A model generated the notes under the pieces. That model was not told the origin of the DNA. It did no database searches and saw only the letters and a list, made by a program, of their open reading frames with translations. A DNA stretch of 6,708 bases from Bacteroidota bacterium. GTDB taxonomy: Bacteria; Bacteroidota; Bacteroidia; B-17B0; B-17BO. The DNA lies in NCBI GenBank assembly GCA_025356715.1, contig JANXRU010000434.1, forward strand, positions 1-6,708, given 5' to 3'. Positions 1 through 6,399 of the stretch are shown piece by piece. Within the stretch, counting starts at the first letter, position 1. Every line of letters starts with the position of its first letter. A program made the translations under genes and the position numbers.

Positions 1-1639
1 CAACTTTTGCAGGTTCATACGAATTTTTAGTAAGCAAAAATTTACGGAAAGAAATATTAGCATCCGAATAATTATTTTTTTGCTGAAAATAGGCATATCC
101 AATATTATAATTAGATAGATCATATTCCTTCAAGCTAAATGCTCCTTCGTTTAATTGAAAGGCTTTCCAAGTATCTACCGCTGTTGCATAATCTTTTTTA
201 ATATAAGAAATTTCGCCTAACCAATATTGAGATAACGCATTATAAGTTTTATCAAAATTAACCGTCAACGATTTTTTAAAGTAACGCGTTGCGCTATCGA
301 GTTCAATGTTGTTAAAATATTCGACCCCTTTAAAATAAATTAATTTTTGATAAGTGATTTTTAAAATTGGATCCAGTGGTTGTATTTTTTCTATGGAAGC
401 AATCGCTTGGCCATAATTTTTAGTGGTAGAATATACATTCACTAAATAATTATATGCTTCTGGTTTTCGAGAGGAATTTGGGTAATTCGTAATGTATTTT
501 TGAAACATAACAACCGCATCATTATACGGAGCAAAAGACAATTCATAGCAAAGCTTGGCATAACTATATAAAGCGTCTTCTTTAATTTGCTCACTAAAAT
601 CCATATTAGAGGCCGCATAAAAAGCATTCCTTGCTTTTGATTTATTACCAGATTGAATATAACAATCAGCTAAATGATACCAAGCATTTTGAGCAAGACT
701 ATCTTTTGATTCCGTCGCTTTTTCGAATTTTAAAATAGCATTTTTGTAATCTTTAATTTGATAATAACAGTAGCCTAGCTCGTAGTTACCATTTGCATTA
801 AATCCACCGCCCGTAGTTTCCGATTTTTTAAAATAAGTTAAAGCATTAGCAAAATCTTTTAAATTAAAATAGGATTCTCCTATCATTCTATTAATCTCGC
901 CTTCCTTTTGAACATGAGCCGTATCAAGGAATAATGCTGGAGCATTTTTAACCACTTCATTATATTTTCCTTGAATAAAATAAATTTGAGTGATGTAATA
1001 TGGAACAACCGTACTAAACGTTTCGCTATTTAATAATCGATTAAATCCAGTTATTGCCATTTCATAATTTTTTTCCTGATAGGCAATATGTGAATAATAA
1101 TAATTTGCTGGATGTGCGTATTTATTATCAACATCTTTTATTTCATATAGATCAGGCTTAGCTTTTTCATTGTTTTTAGTTATAAAGTAACTATAGCCTC
1201 TTTTAAAATACAGTTCAGCTAAATCTTCCTTACTTAAATCGTATATATCAACTTTTTCTAAAAACTTAATGGTTTCATCATATTTCTTTTTTCTGAAATT
1301 TGATTTTCCTAAATAAAAATAGGCCGATTTTAATTTAATATTTCCTGGATGATTATCAATAAATTCCTTCATTCTCCACTCTCCGTCTTTATGAAAAAGT
1401 TCAATACCACAAGCGGCAGCATAATACTCGGCATCCGTTTTTAATAACGTATTACCATTTATCGTATTCATATAATCAATAAATGTTTTTTGAGCAGCTG
1501 TGTATTGTTTTTTATCAAATAATTCAATACCCGTTTTGTATAAAGTTTCTTTATCCAAATACAACTGCGATTTTTGTGCAAACACAATGTTGCAAAATGC
1601 TAGTAAAAGTAAGATTCTAAAATGTTTTTTAAGTATCAT
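1..1639 (-). CDS. Secreted tetratricopeptide-repeat (TPR) protein, C-terminus outside window
   Basis: The minus strand is open without a stop from the ATG at 1639-1637 to the window edge, giving 546 residues and no end. Residues 1-21 form a signal peptide (basic K4, K5, R8, then a Leu-rich core, ending VFA|Q), so the product is exported, probably to the periplasm or outer membrane; C16 is not in a good lipobox. The rest is a chain of degenerate TPR helices, with the W/Y-x-LG-x-x-Y then A-x-x-x-F/Y pattern clear near residues 106-130, 140-165, 180-203, 248-272, 285-308, 319-343, 356-382, 395-418, 433-457, 471-494 and 511-535. TPRs mediate protein-protein contacts; the partner is unknown. Long TPR proteins of this kind are common in Bacteroidota and are sometimes named YbgF/BamD-like, but a specific role cannot be assigned. 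The next upstream in-frame codons contain no ATG, and this start is needed for the signal peptide. It is divergent from the FtsE-like gene. Confidence 0.9.
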   Translation of the reverse strand, partial: MILKKHFRILLLLAFCNIVFAQKSQLYLDKETLYKTGIELFDKKQYTAAQKTFIDYMNTINGNTLLKTDAEYYAAACGIELFHKDGEWRMKEFIDNHPGNIKLKSAYFYLGKSNFRKKKYDETIKFLEKVDIYDLSKEDLAELYFKRGYSYFITKNNEKAKPDLYEIKDVDNKYAHPANYYYSHIAYQEKNYEMAITGFNRLLNSETFSTVVPYYITQIYFIQGKYNEVVKNAPALFLDTAHVQKEGEINRMIGESYFNLKDFANALTYFKKSETTGGGFNANGNYELGYCYYQIKDYKNAILKFEKATESKDSLAQNAWYHLADCYIQSGNKSKARNAFYAASNMDFSEQIKEDALYSYAKLCYELSFAPYNDAVVMFQKYITNYPNSSRKPEAYNYLVNVYSTTKNYGQAIASIEKIQPLDPILKITYQKLIYFKGVEYFNNIELDSATRYFKKSLTVNFDKTYNALSQYWLGEISYIKKDYATAVDTWKAFQLNEGAFSLKEYDLSNYNIGYAYFQQKNNYSDANISFRKFLLTKNSYEPAKV

Positions 1640-1860
1640 AAGGGTTGTTAATATGCTATATAATTATATATCAATACTTAGTTACATTAAATTTCAATTT
1701 GAGAAATTTAAAGCAACTTCGTTTGTTTTTTCACTGCACTAAAAATAATGTTAACTTAAACTCCCATAACGTCTTGATTATGTAGTTATTAACCCAACTA
1801 TGTTAAAACACCGATTTCTATTTCCGTTACCCGATACTTTTACTTTCTATTTTTACAATT
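1640..1860. promoter_or_regulatory. Divergent intergenic region between TPR gene and ftsE-like gene
   Basis: This 221-bp AT-rich spacer lies between two gene starts that point away from each other, so promoters for both must lie here or the transcripts must start within it. I looked for the Bacteroidota promoter form (TTG near -33, TAnnTTTG near -7). Only partial matches were found, such as TACTTTTA at 1835-1842 without a properly spaced TTG, so no promoter is called exactly. No Shine-Dalgarno sequence precedes either start. A short open frame that crosses its left part is mostly antisense to the TPR gene and is not credible. The region also holds a 14-bp palindrome next to the TPR start. Confidence 0.5.
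1657..1670. repeat. 14-bp perfect AT palindrome upstream of the TPR gene
   Basis: TATATAATTATATA is its own reverse complement and lies 17 bases upstream of the TPR start codon. Its 12-bp core ATATAATTATAT recurs in the spacer before meaB. It could be an operator half-site pair, or simply chance in very AT-rich DNA. It is too short and weak for a terminator. Confidence 0.35.
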
Positions 1861-2544
1861 ATGATAAACGACTCAGTCATCGAATTTAAAAACGCTACCA
1901 TATACCAAGGAGATGTTCCTGTTATTTCAAATTTAAACTTAGCCCTAAATAAAGGCGAGTTTGTTTATTTACTTGGGAAAACAGGAAGTGGGAAAAGCTC
2001 GTTATTAAAAACCATTTATGGAGATATTAGCTTAACTACTGGTTCTGGAGAAGTTTCTGGCTTTAAACTACAAAGCTTAAAACGGAAAGAAATTCCTTTT
2101 TTAAGACGTAAGCTAGGAATTGTATTTCAAGATTTTCAGTTATTAAGCGATAGAACCATTTTTGAGAACTTACGTTTTGTGATGAAAGCAACTGGATGGA
2201 ACGATGAAGAGAAAATAAAAGCACGTGTAAAAGATGTGCTTTCAAAGGTTGGATTAGAAAGCAAAGCGCAAGTAATGCCATTTCAATTATCGGGCGGCGA
2301 ACAACAACGTATTAGCATAGCTCGCGCTTTAATAAACGAACCAGAAGTTATTTTAGCTGACGAACCAACAGGAAATTTAGATCCTGAAACATCAGAAGAA
2401 ATTATGAAATTATTACTAGATATAAGCAAACAAGGACGTTTAATCTTATTTGCAACGCATGATATTTTATTATACAGTAAATTCCCTGCACGAACCTTAA
2501 TGTGTGATAATGGGCAAATTGCAGATAGTGTAAAAATATCATAA
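1861..2544 (+). CDS. ftsE: FtsE-like ABC transporter ATP-binding protein
   Basis: This 227-residue stand-alone ABC ATPase has every catalytic element: Walker A GKTGSGKS (39-46), Q-loop Q90 in VFQDFQLL, signature LSGGEQQR (143-150), Walker B VILADEP with catalytic E168, D-loop NLDP (172-175) and H-loop H200. Length and the FQDFQLL/ADEPTGNLDP sequence fit the FtsE/LolD/MacB group, and FtsE is the best fit. FtsE works at the inner membrane with FtsX, coupling ATP hydrolysis to activation of cell-wall hydrolases during division. No FtsX or other permease is encoded nearby, so the partner must be elsewhere and the FtsE name rests on sequence resemblance; LolD is the main alternative. ATG at 1861 is the only reasonable start. 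pabB begins about 28 bases downstream on the same strand, so the two may be co-transcribed. Confidence 0.85.
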   Translation: MINDSVIEFKNATIYQGDVPVISNLNLALNKGEFVYLLGKTGSGKSSLLKTIYGDISLTTGSGEVSGFKLQSLKRKEIPFLRRKLGIVFQDFQLLSDRTIFENLRFVMKATGWNDEEKIKARVKDVLSKVGLESKAQVMPFQLSGGEQQRISIARALINEPEVILADEPTGNLDPETSEEIMKLLLDISKQGRLILFATHDILLYSKFPARTLMCDNGQIADSVKIS

Positions 2545-2572
2545 ATACTTTGTTCTTCATTTACGTTTATAG

Positions 2573-3706
2573 TGTCGTTTTATAAAAACCATTCAAACAT
2601 ATTTTTCTAATTATAAATACGCTGTATTATACAATAATAATGGGCATCAACAAGGATTCGAAAAAAAAATTATTCTTTCCAACCAAGAGTCAGTTAACTC
2701 GATTATAGAAGGTAGTTCTTATCTCTGTTTCGTTAGCTACGATTACAAAAATCAATTAGAAGAATTTACAAACAAACAATCGAACAAATTATCCTTTCCT
2801 AATAAATTACTCATAGAAGTAGAAAATGAAATGGCACTTTCAGCAATTGAATTTGAGAGTATCGCTGAAAAACACACTAAAATAGACTTAAAACAAACGG
2901 TATCGAAAGAACAGTATATACAAAAAGTTAATCAACTAAAGCAACATATACAACAAGGCGATATTTACGAAATAAATTATTGCATTACCTTTGAAGCCTT
3001 TGATGCAGTAATTGACCCCTTTGAACTCTATCAAAAATTGAATGAAATTAGTTTAGCACCCTATTCTGCTTTAGCTAAATTTAATAAGCAATGGATTATT
3101 TCTTCGAGCCCTGAATTGTTTTTGTCTAAACGCGGGAATATCATTATTACCAAGCCTATTAAAGGCACAGCTAAAAGAACTGAAAATTTTATTGAAGATT
3201 TTCAAACAAAAAAAAGTTTGCAAGAAAATTTAAAAGAACGAAACGAAAATGTGATGATTGTTGACGTGTGCCGAAATGATTTATCTCGTATAGCAAAAAA
3301 AGGGAGCGTCACCGTTCCTAAATTATTTGACATAGAGAGCTATCAGCAAGTACATCAACTGGTAAGTACAGTTCGATGCGAATTGAAAACAAACACAACT
3401 ATTGACGACCTTATAAATGCAACCTTCCCTATGGCAAGTATGACGGGTGCACCAAAAATTAGAGCGATGCAATTAATTGATGAATACGAATTATATAATC
3501 GTAATGCGTATTCTGGTGCTTTAGGGTATATTACTAAAAACCAAGATTTAGATTTAAATGTCTTAATACGTAGTATATTTTACGATGAAGAAAAAAAACA
3601 CGTATTATTTACCGTTGGAAGCGCTATTACTTCGCTTTGCAATGCTGAGGAGGAATATGAGGAGTGTTTATTAAAAGCTAAAGCTATGATGCAAGTATTG
3701 AGTTAG
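2573..3706 (+). CDS. pabB: Aminodeoxychorismate synthase component I (PabB), start codon unresolved
   Basis: PabB converts chorismate, with ammonia from PabA, to 4-amino-4-deoxychorismate for p-aminobenzoate and folate synthesis in the cytoplasm. Numbering from the open frame at 2573, the chorismate-binding domain covers about residues 110-375: PIKGT with K197, VDVCRNDLSRI (230-240), MASMTGAPK (287-295), YSGALGYI and the late VGSAIT (348-353). The Lys in PIKGT is the known PabB nucleophile; TrpE has Ala there, so this argues against anthranilate synthase. The first in-frame ATG is at 2831, but coding continues upstream: the translation contains YAVLYNNNG and later SYDYKNQLEEF followed by a short gap and FPN, as expected for the N-terminal half of Bacteroidota PabB. 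An in-frame TAG sits at 2570-2572, and no ATG/GTG/TTG lies between it and 2831. A conservative call would be 2831-3706 (291 residues), which would cut off the N-terminal part. No PabA is in the window. Confidence 0.88.
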   Translation, partial: CRFIKTIQTYFSNYKYAVLYNNNGHQQGFEKKIILSNQESVNSIIEGSSYLCFVSYDYKNQLEEFTNKQSNKLSFPNKLLIEVENEMALSAIEFESIAEKHTKIDLKQTVSKEQYIQKVNQLKQHIQQGDIYEINYCITFEAFDAVIDPFELYQKLNEISLAPYSALAKFNKQWIISSSPELFLSKRGNIIITKPIKGTAKRTENFIEDFQTKKSLQENLKERNENVMIVDVCRNDLSRIAKKGSVTVPKLFDIESYQQVHQLVSTVRCELKTNTTIDDLINATFPMASMTGAPKIRAMQLIDEYELYNRNAYSGALGYITKNQDLDLNVLIRSIFYDEEKKHVLFTVGSAITSLCNAEEEYEECLLKAKAMMQVLS

Positions 3707-3827
3707 ATAGAGTCTGCTTATAATATCTAAACTCATCGATATAATTATATTAAATAATTGAAGCTTAAATATCTAAGAAAATTTAATACTTTTAAGATTA
3801 TTATTAATTGAGAATTAACAGTAATAT
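3707..3827. promoter_or_regulatory. Intergenic spacer before meaB, probable promoter region
   Basis: This 121-bp, very AT-rich gap separates pabB from meaB and is much longer than the other same-strand gaps here, so a new transcription unit probably starts in it. No GC-rich hairpin with a T run is present, so no terminator is called for pabB. TACTTTTA near 3788 resembles the Bacteroidota -7 element (TAnnTTTG), but the nearest upstream TTG is too far away for the usual spacing. There is no Shine-Dalgarno sequence before the meaB ATG. Confidence 0.35.
3739..3750. repeat. 12-bp AT palindrome matching the one upstream of the TPR gene
   Basis: ATATAATTATAT is a perfect palindrome and is identical to the core of the palindrome at 1657-1670. 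Both copies are intergenic and upstream of a gene start. Chance is a fair explanation given the base composition. Confidence 0.3.
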
Positions 3828-4808
3828 ATGTCAAAACCATTTAACATACACGAAATTACAGAAGGTATCTTAGCCTCTAATATTGCGTATGTAAGCAAGG
3901 CAATAACTCTTGTAGAATCAACCAAAGCAGAACATCAGGAACAAGCTCAAGAAATTATTAATACGATTATTAAACAAAGTGGCCATTCGTTTAGACTTGG
4001 TATTACAGGTGTACCAGGTGTTGGCAAAAGCACTTTTATTGAAAGCTACGGATTAGAAGTTATTAATCGTGGCCACAAATTAGCCGTATTAGCAGTTGAT
4101 CCAAGTAGTCAAATAAGTAAAGGAAGTATTTTGGGTGATAAAACTCGGATGGAACAATTATCCATTCATCCCAAAGCCTTTATTCGTCCTTCACCCAGCT
4201 CAGGTAGTTTAGGTGGAGTAGCGCGTAAAACTAAAGAAAGTATTATTATTTGTGAAGCAGCTGGTTACGATTATATCATAATTGAAACTGTTGGTGTTGG
4301 ACAAAGTGAAACTGCTGTTCATCAATTAACCGATTTCTTTTTACTATTAATGTTAGCAGGTGCTGGCGATGAATTACAAGGCATTAAACGTGGTATCATG
4401 GAAATGGCCGATGGAATGGCTATTACAAAGGCTGATGGCAGTAATTTTGATAAAGCAAAAATAGCTCGTGCAGAATATGCTAGAGCTCTACATTTATTTC
4501 CGCCTACGGAAAGTAATTGGGTACCAGAAGTTCTTACCTGCTCAAGCACTGAAAATAAAGGCATTAAAGAGATGTATGATTTAATTGATAAATACAAACG
4601 ACATACTATTACCAATCATTTTTTTGAAACCAAACGCATACAACAAACCAAGCAATGGTTGCACCAAACCATTAACAACACACTGATCGAACGTTTTTAT
4701 TCAAATCCACAAGTAAAAGAAGAAATATTCAAAATAGAACTACAACTCAAAAATGAGAACATCAATCCATATCAAGCAGCGATGGATTTATTGAAGAAGA
4801 TTAAATAA
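3828..4808 (+). CDS. meaB: Methylmalonyl-CoA mutase-associated GTPase MeaB (ArgK family)
   Basis: The 326-residue product has the usual length and motif order of MeaB/ArgK, a SIMIBI-class G3E GTPase. It shows P-loop GVPGVGKST (61-69), DPSSQISKGSILGDKTRM (91-108), SPSSGSLGGVARKT (122-135), ETVGVGQSE (153-161), AGAGDELQGIKRGIMEMADG (177-196) and the base-recognition site TKAD (200-203). The C-terminal ~60 residues match the region used for dimerisation in this family. MeaB is a cytoplasmic chaperone that binds adenosylcobalamin-dependent methylmalonyl-CoA mutase, gating cofactor loading and protecting the enzyme from inactivation; the older 'arginine kinase ArgK' name is a misnomer. The mutase genes are not in this window. 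The base-recognition motif has Thr where the canonical form is NKxD. The ATG at 3828 gives the expected N-terminus. The next gene follows after 9 bases, so the two are probably co-transcribed without obvious functional connection. Confidence 0.95.
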   Translation: MSKPFNIHEITEGILASNIAYVSKAITLVESTKAEHQEQAQEIINTIIKQSGHSFRLGITGVPGVGKSTFIESYGLEVINRGHKLAVLAVDPSSQISKGSILGDKTRMEQLSIHPKAFIRPSPSSGSLGGVARKTKESIIICEAAGYDYIIIETVGVGQSETAVHQLTDFFLLLMLAGAGDELQGIKRGIMEMADGMAITKADGSNFDKAKIARAEYARALHLFPPTESNWVPEVLTCSSTENKGIKEMYDLIDKYKRHTITNHFFETKRIQQTKQWLHQTINNTLIERFYSNPQVKEEIFKIELQLKNENINPYQAAMDLLKKIK

Positions 4809-4817
4809 ACAAAAATT

Positions 4818-5939
4818 GTGTCTAACAAAAAAGTTATAGTTTCCGTGATCAATGATTTAGTTACCGACCAACGTGTTGCTCGTTCTTGCTCTGTATTTAA
4901 GGAATTAGGCTATGATGTATTATTAGTGGGTCGTCAACAAAAAAAATCACAACCTTTACAACAAAGAGATTATACATGTAAACGTATGAAGCTTTTGTTT
5001 GAACAAGGCCCTACCTTTTATTTCTTTTTTAATGTACGTTTATTTTTTGTGTTGCTATTTAACAAATCGGATGTTTTAGTTGCTAATGACTTAGATACCT
5101 TGCTTCCAAACTATTTAGTGTCAAAACTAAAAGGAAACAAATTAATTTATGATAGTCACGAACTATTTTGCGAAGTCCCCGAGTTACAAGCTAATCCAAT
5201 CAAAAAAAGAATTTGGGAAAGTATTGAAAAGTGGATAATCCCAAAATTACATTTTTGTATAACAGTTAATCAGAGTATTGCTAAATATTTCACCAAAACA
5301 TATAAAGTCCCATTTAGTGTTGTTAGAAATATTCCCAATTATACTCAGATGGAAACATTAAAAACACGTGCCGAATTAAATTTACCTATTGATAAAAAAA
5401 TTATTTTATTACAAGGCGCAGGAATTAATGTAGATAGAGGAAGTGAAGAATTAGTAACATCTTTTCAGTATTTAGATGACACTTATTTATTACTAATCAT
5501 AGGAAGTGGGGATGTCATTCATCAACTGAAAGAAAATGTACTAAAATTACAATTGCAAAATAAAGTTAAATTTATAGATAAAATTTCCGCATCTGAATTA
5601 CGCCATTATACAGCTAATGCAACTCTGGGAGTTACTATTGACAAGGATTCCAACATGAACTATCATTTTTCGTTGCCTAATAAAGTGTTTGATTATATGC
5701 ATGCAGGCATCCCGATCTTAGCATCTAAGCTGCCCGAAATAGAAAATATTATCAATACCTATCATATTGGCACATTTATTGAAAATCATGAGCCGCAACA
5801 TATCGCTAAACAAATATCAGAATTTATAAATAGTAAAGATTACGATATTTGTAAAACGAACACGAAATTGGCGGCTAAAGAAAGTAATTGGCAAATAGAA
5901 AAACAACAGTTAATAAACTTAATAAATGATCAACGCTAA
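4818..5939 (+). CDS. Glycosyltransferase, GT-B fold, GT4/group 1 type
   Basis: This 373-residue protein resembles retaining glycosyltransferases of family GT4, which move a sugar from a nucleotide-sugar donor to a glycan or lipid acceptor at the cytoplasmic face. The N-terminal Rossmann-like domain opens with KKVIVSVINDLVTDQRVAR (4-22) and contains ANDLDTLLP (89-97) and YDSHE (111-115). The C-terminal donor domain starts near 192 with QGAGINVDRG (199-208), then LLIIGSGD (225-232) and SLPNKVFDYMHAGIPILAS (285-303). Position 292, where the second Glu of the usual E-x7-E motif falls, is Asp. A hydrophobic Phe-rich patch at 66-81 may rest on the membrane. The start is GTG: the frame's preceding stop is the meaB TAA at 4806-4808 and the next Met is residue 57. 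The sugar and acceptor cannot be told from sequence; an envelope polysaccharide or glycoprotein role is inferred from the family. It overlaps the next gene by 14 bases. Confidence 0.9.
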   Translation: MSNKKVIVSVINDLVTDQRVARSCSVFKELGYDVLLVGRQQKKSQPLQQRDYTCKRMKLLFEQGPTFYFFFNVRLFFVLLFNKSDVLVANDLDTLLPNYLVSKLKGNKLIYDSHELFCEVPELQANPIKKRIWESIEKWIIPKLHFCITVNQSIAKYFTKTYKVPFSVVRNIPNYTQMETLKTRAELNLPIDKKIILLQGAGINVDRGSEELVTSFQYLDDTYLLLIIGSGDVIHQLKENVLKLQLQNKVKFIDKISASELRHYTANATLGVTIDKDSNMNYHFSLPNKVFDYMHAGIPILASKLPEIENIINTYHIGTFIENHEPQHIAKQISEFINSKDYDICKTNTKLAAKESNWQIEKQQLINLINDQR

Positions 5940-6399
5940 AAACATAATTATCTTTTTGTTTTTAAATTCTATTCACGCATTTTCCCAAACACATTTCACG
6001 AGTATTGACAGCCTTCTCGCTAAAAATTTTAATACCGTCAATTTAAAAGATTCAAGCCTTTATGTTTCAATACTAAATCAATCTTCTATTTTTAGTGAAA
6101 AAAAAATAAGTTCAAAGCTTGACTCTATGGCAATTTTAAAGCCTTTTACAGATGCTTTTACCCATCTAATAGTAGAATTAGCTGATATGGCAGGAACGCA
6201 AGATTTTACAGTAAATTACGAAAGCTATGAGTTAATAGGGAAGAAAGAAATTAATCTTCAATCTAAAGATAAGATAAAAGTAAATGTCAAACTATTAGTC
6301 AATACAAATTTTACGATTAAAATGCCTTTTTTTGTATCTATTAATCAAGGGAAATATACGATTGAAACTCCCATGTTGGTTATGTTTCAGGTGGAGTAA
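5926..6399 (+). CDS. Small secreted protein of unknown function
   Basis: I do not recognise this 157-residue protein with certainty. Residues 1-20 form a signal peptide (K5, hydrophobic IIIFLFLNSI, cut site AFS|Q) typical of Bacteroidota, so it is exported; there is no lipobox and no later membrane segment. The mature part begins with a helix-like stretch (IDSLLAKNF ... LKDSSLYVSILNQSSIF) and ends in alternating polar/hydrophobic segments that look like beta strands (NVKLLVNTNFTIKMPFFVSI, YTIETPMLVMF). A helix followed by a curved sheet, as in NTF2-like proteins, is possible but is only inference. The start is firm: an in-frame TAA (5923-5925) lies directly before the ATG, and the signal peptide needs this start. 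The gene overlaps the glycosyltransferase end by 14 bases, so its translation may be coupled to it. Its stop abuts the stop of the exporter gene on the other strand. Confidence 0.85.
   Translation: MINAKNIIIFLFLNSIHAFSQTHFTSIDSLLAKNFNTVNLKDSSLYVSILNQSSIFSEKKISSKLDSMAILKPFTDAFTHLIVELADMAGTQDFTVNYESYELIGKKEINLQSKDKIKVNVKLLVNTNFTIKMPFFVSINQGKYTIETPMLVMFQVE

Noticed and set aside
442..627. Minus-strand 61-codon open frame
   Set aside because: It lies in another frame of the long TPR gene, whose reading frame is unbroken there; the translation has no recognisable pattern.
1500..1742. Plus-strand 80-codon open frame
   Set aside because: Mostly antisense to the TPR gene's signal peptide and N-terminus, running into AT-rich spacer; low-complexity product with no family features.
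2063..2281. Minus-strand 72-codon open frame
   Set aside because: Antisense to the intact FtsE-like ATPase, whose motifs are all present in the plus frame.
2545..2830. Long non-coding spacer between ftsE and pabB
   Set aside because: All but about 28 bases of it is the open N-terminal part of pabB, so it is not treated as intergenic.
2831..3706. TrpE or another chorismate enzyme (isochorismate synthase)
   Set aside because: The PIKGT motif with Lys is the PabB form; TrpE carries Ala there. Length and PabB-like N-terminus also fit.
3707..3780. Rho-independent terminator after pabB
   Set aside because: Only AT-only short palindromes are present, with no stable GC stem followed by a T run.
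4322..4615. Minus-strand 97-codon open frame
   Set aside because: Antisense to MeaB; no independent coding evidence.
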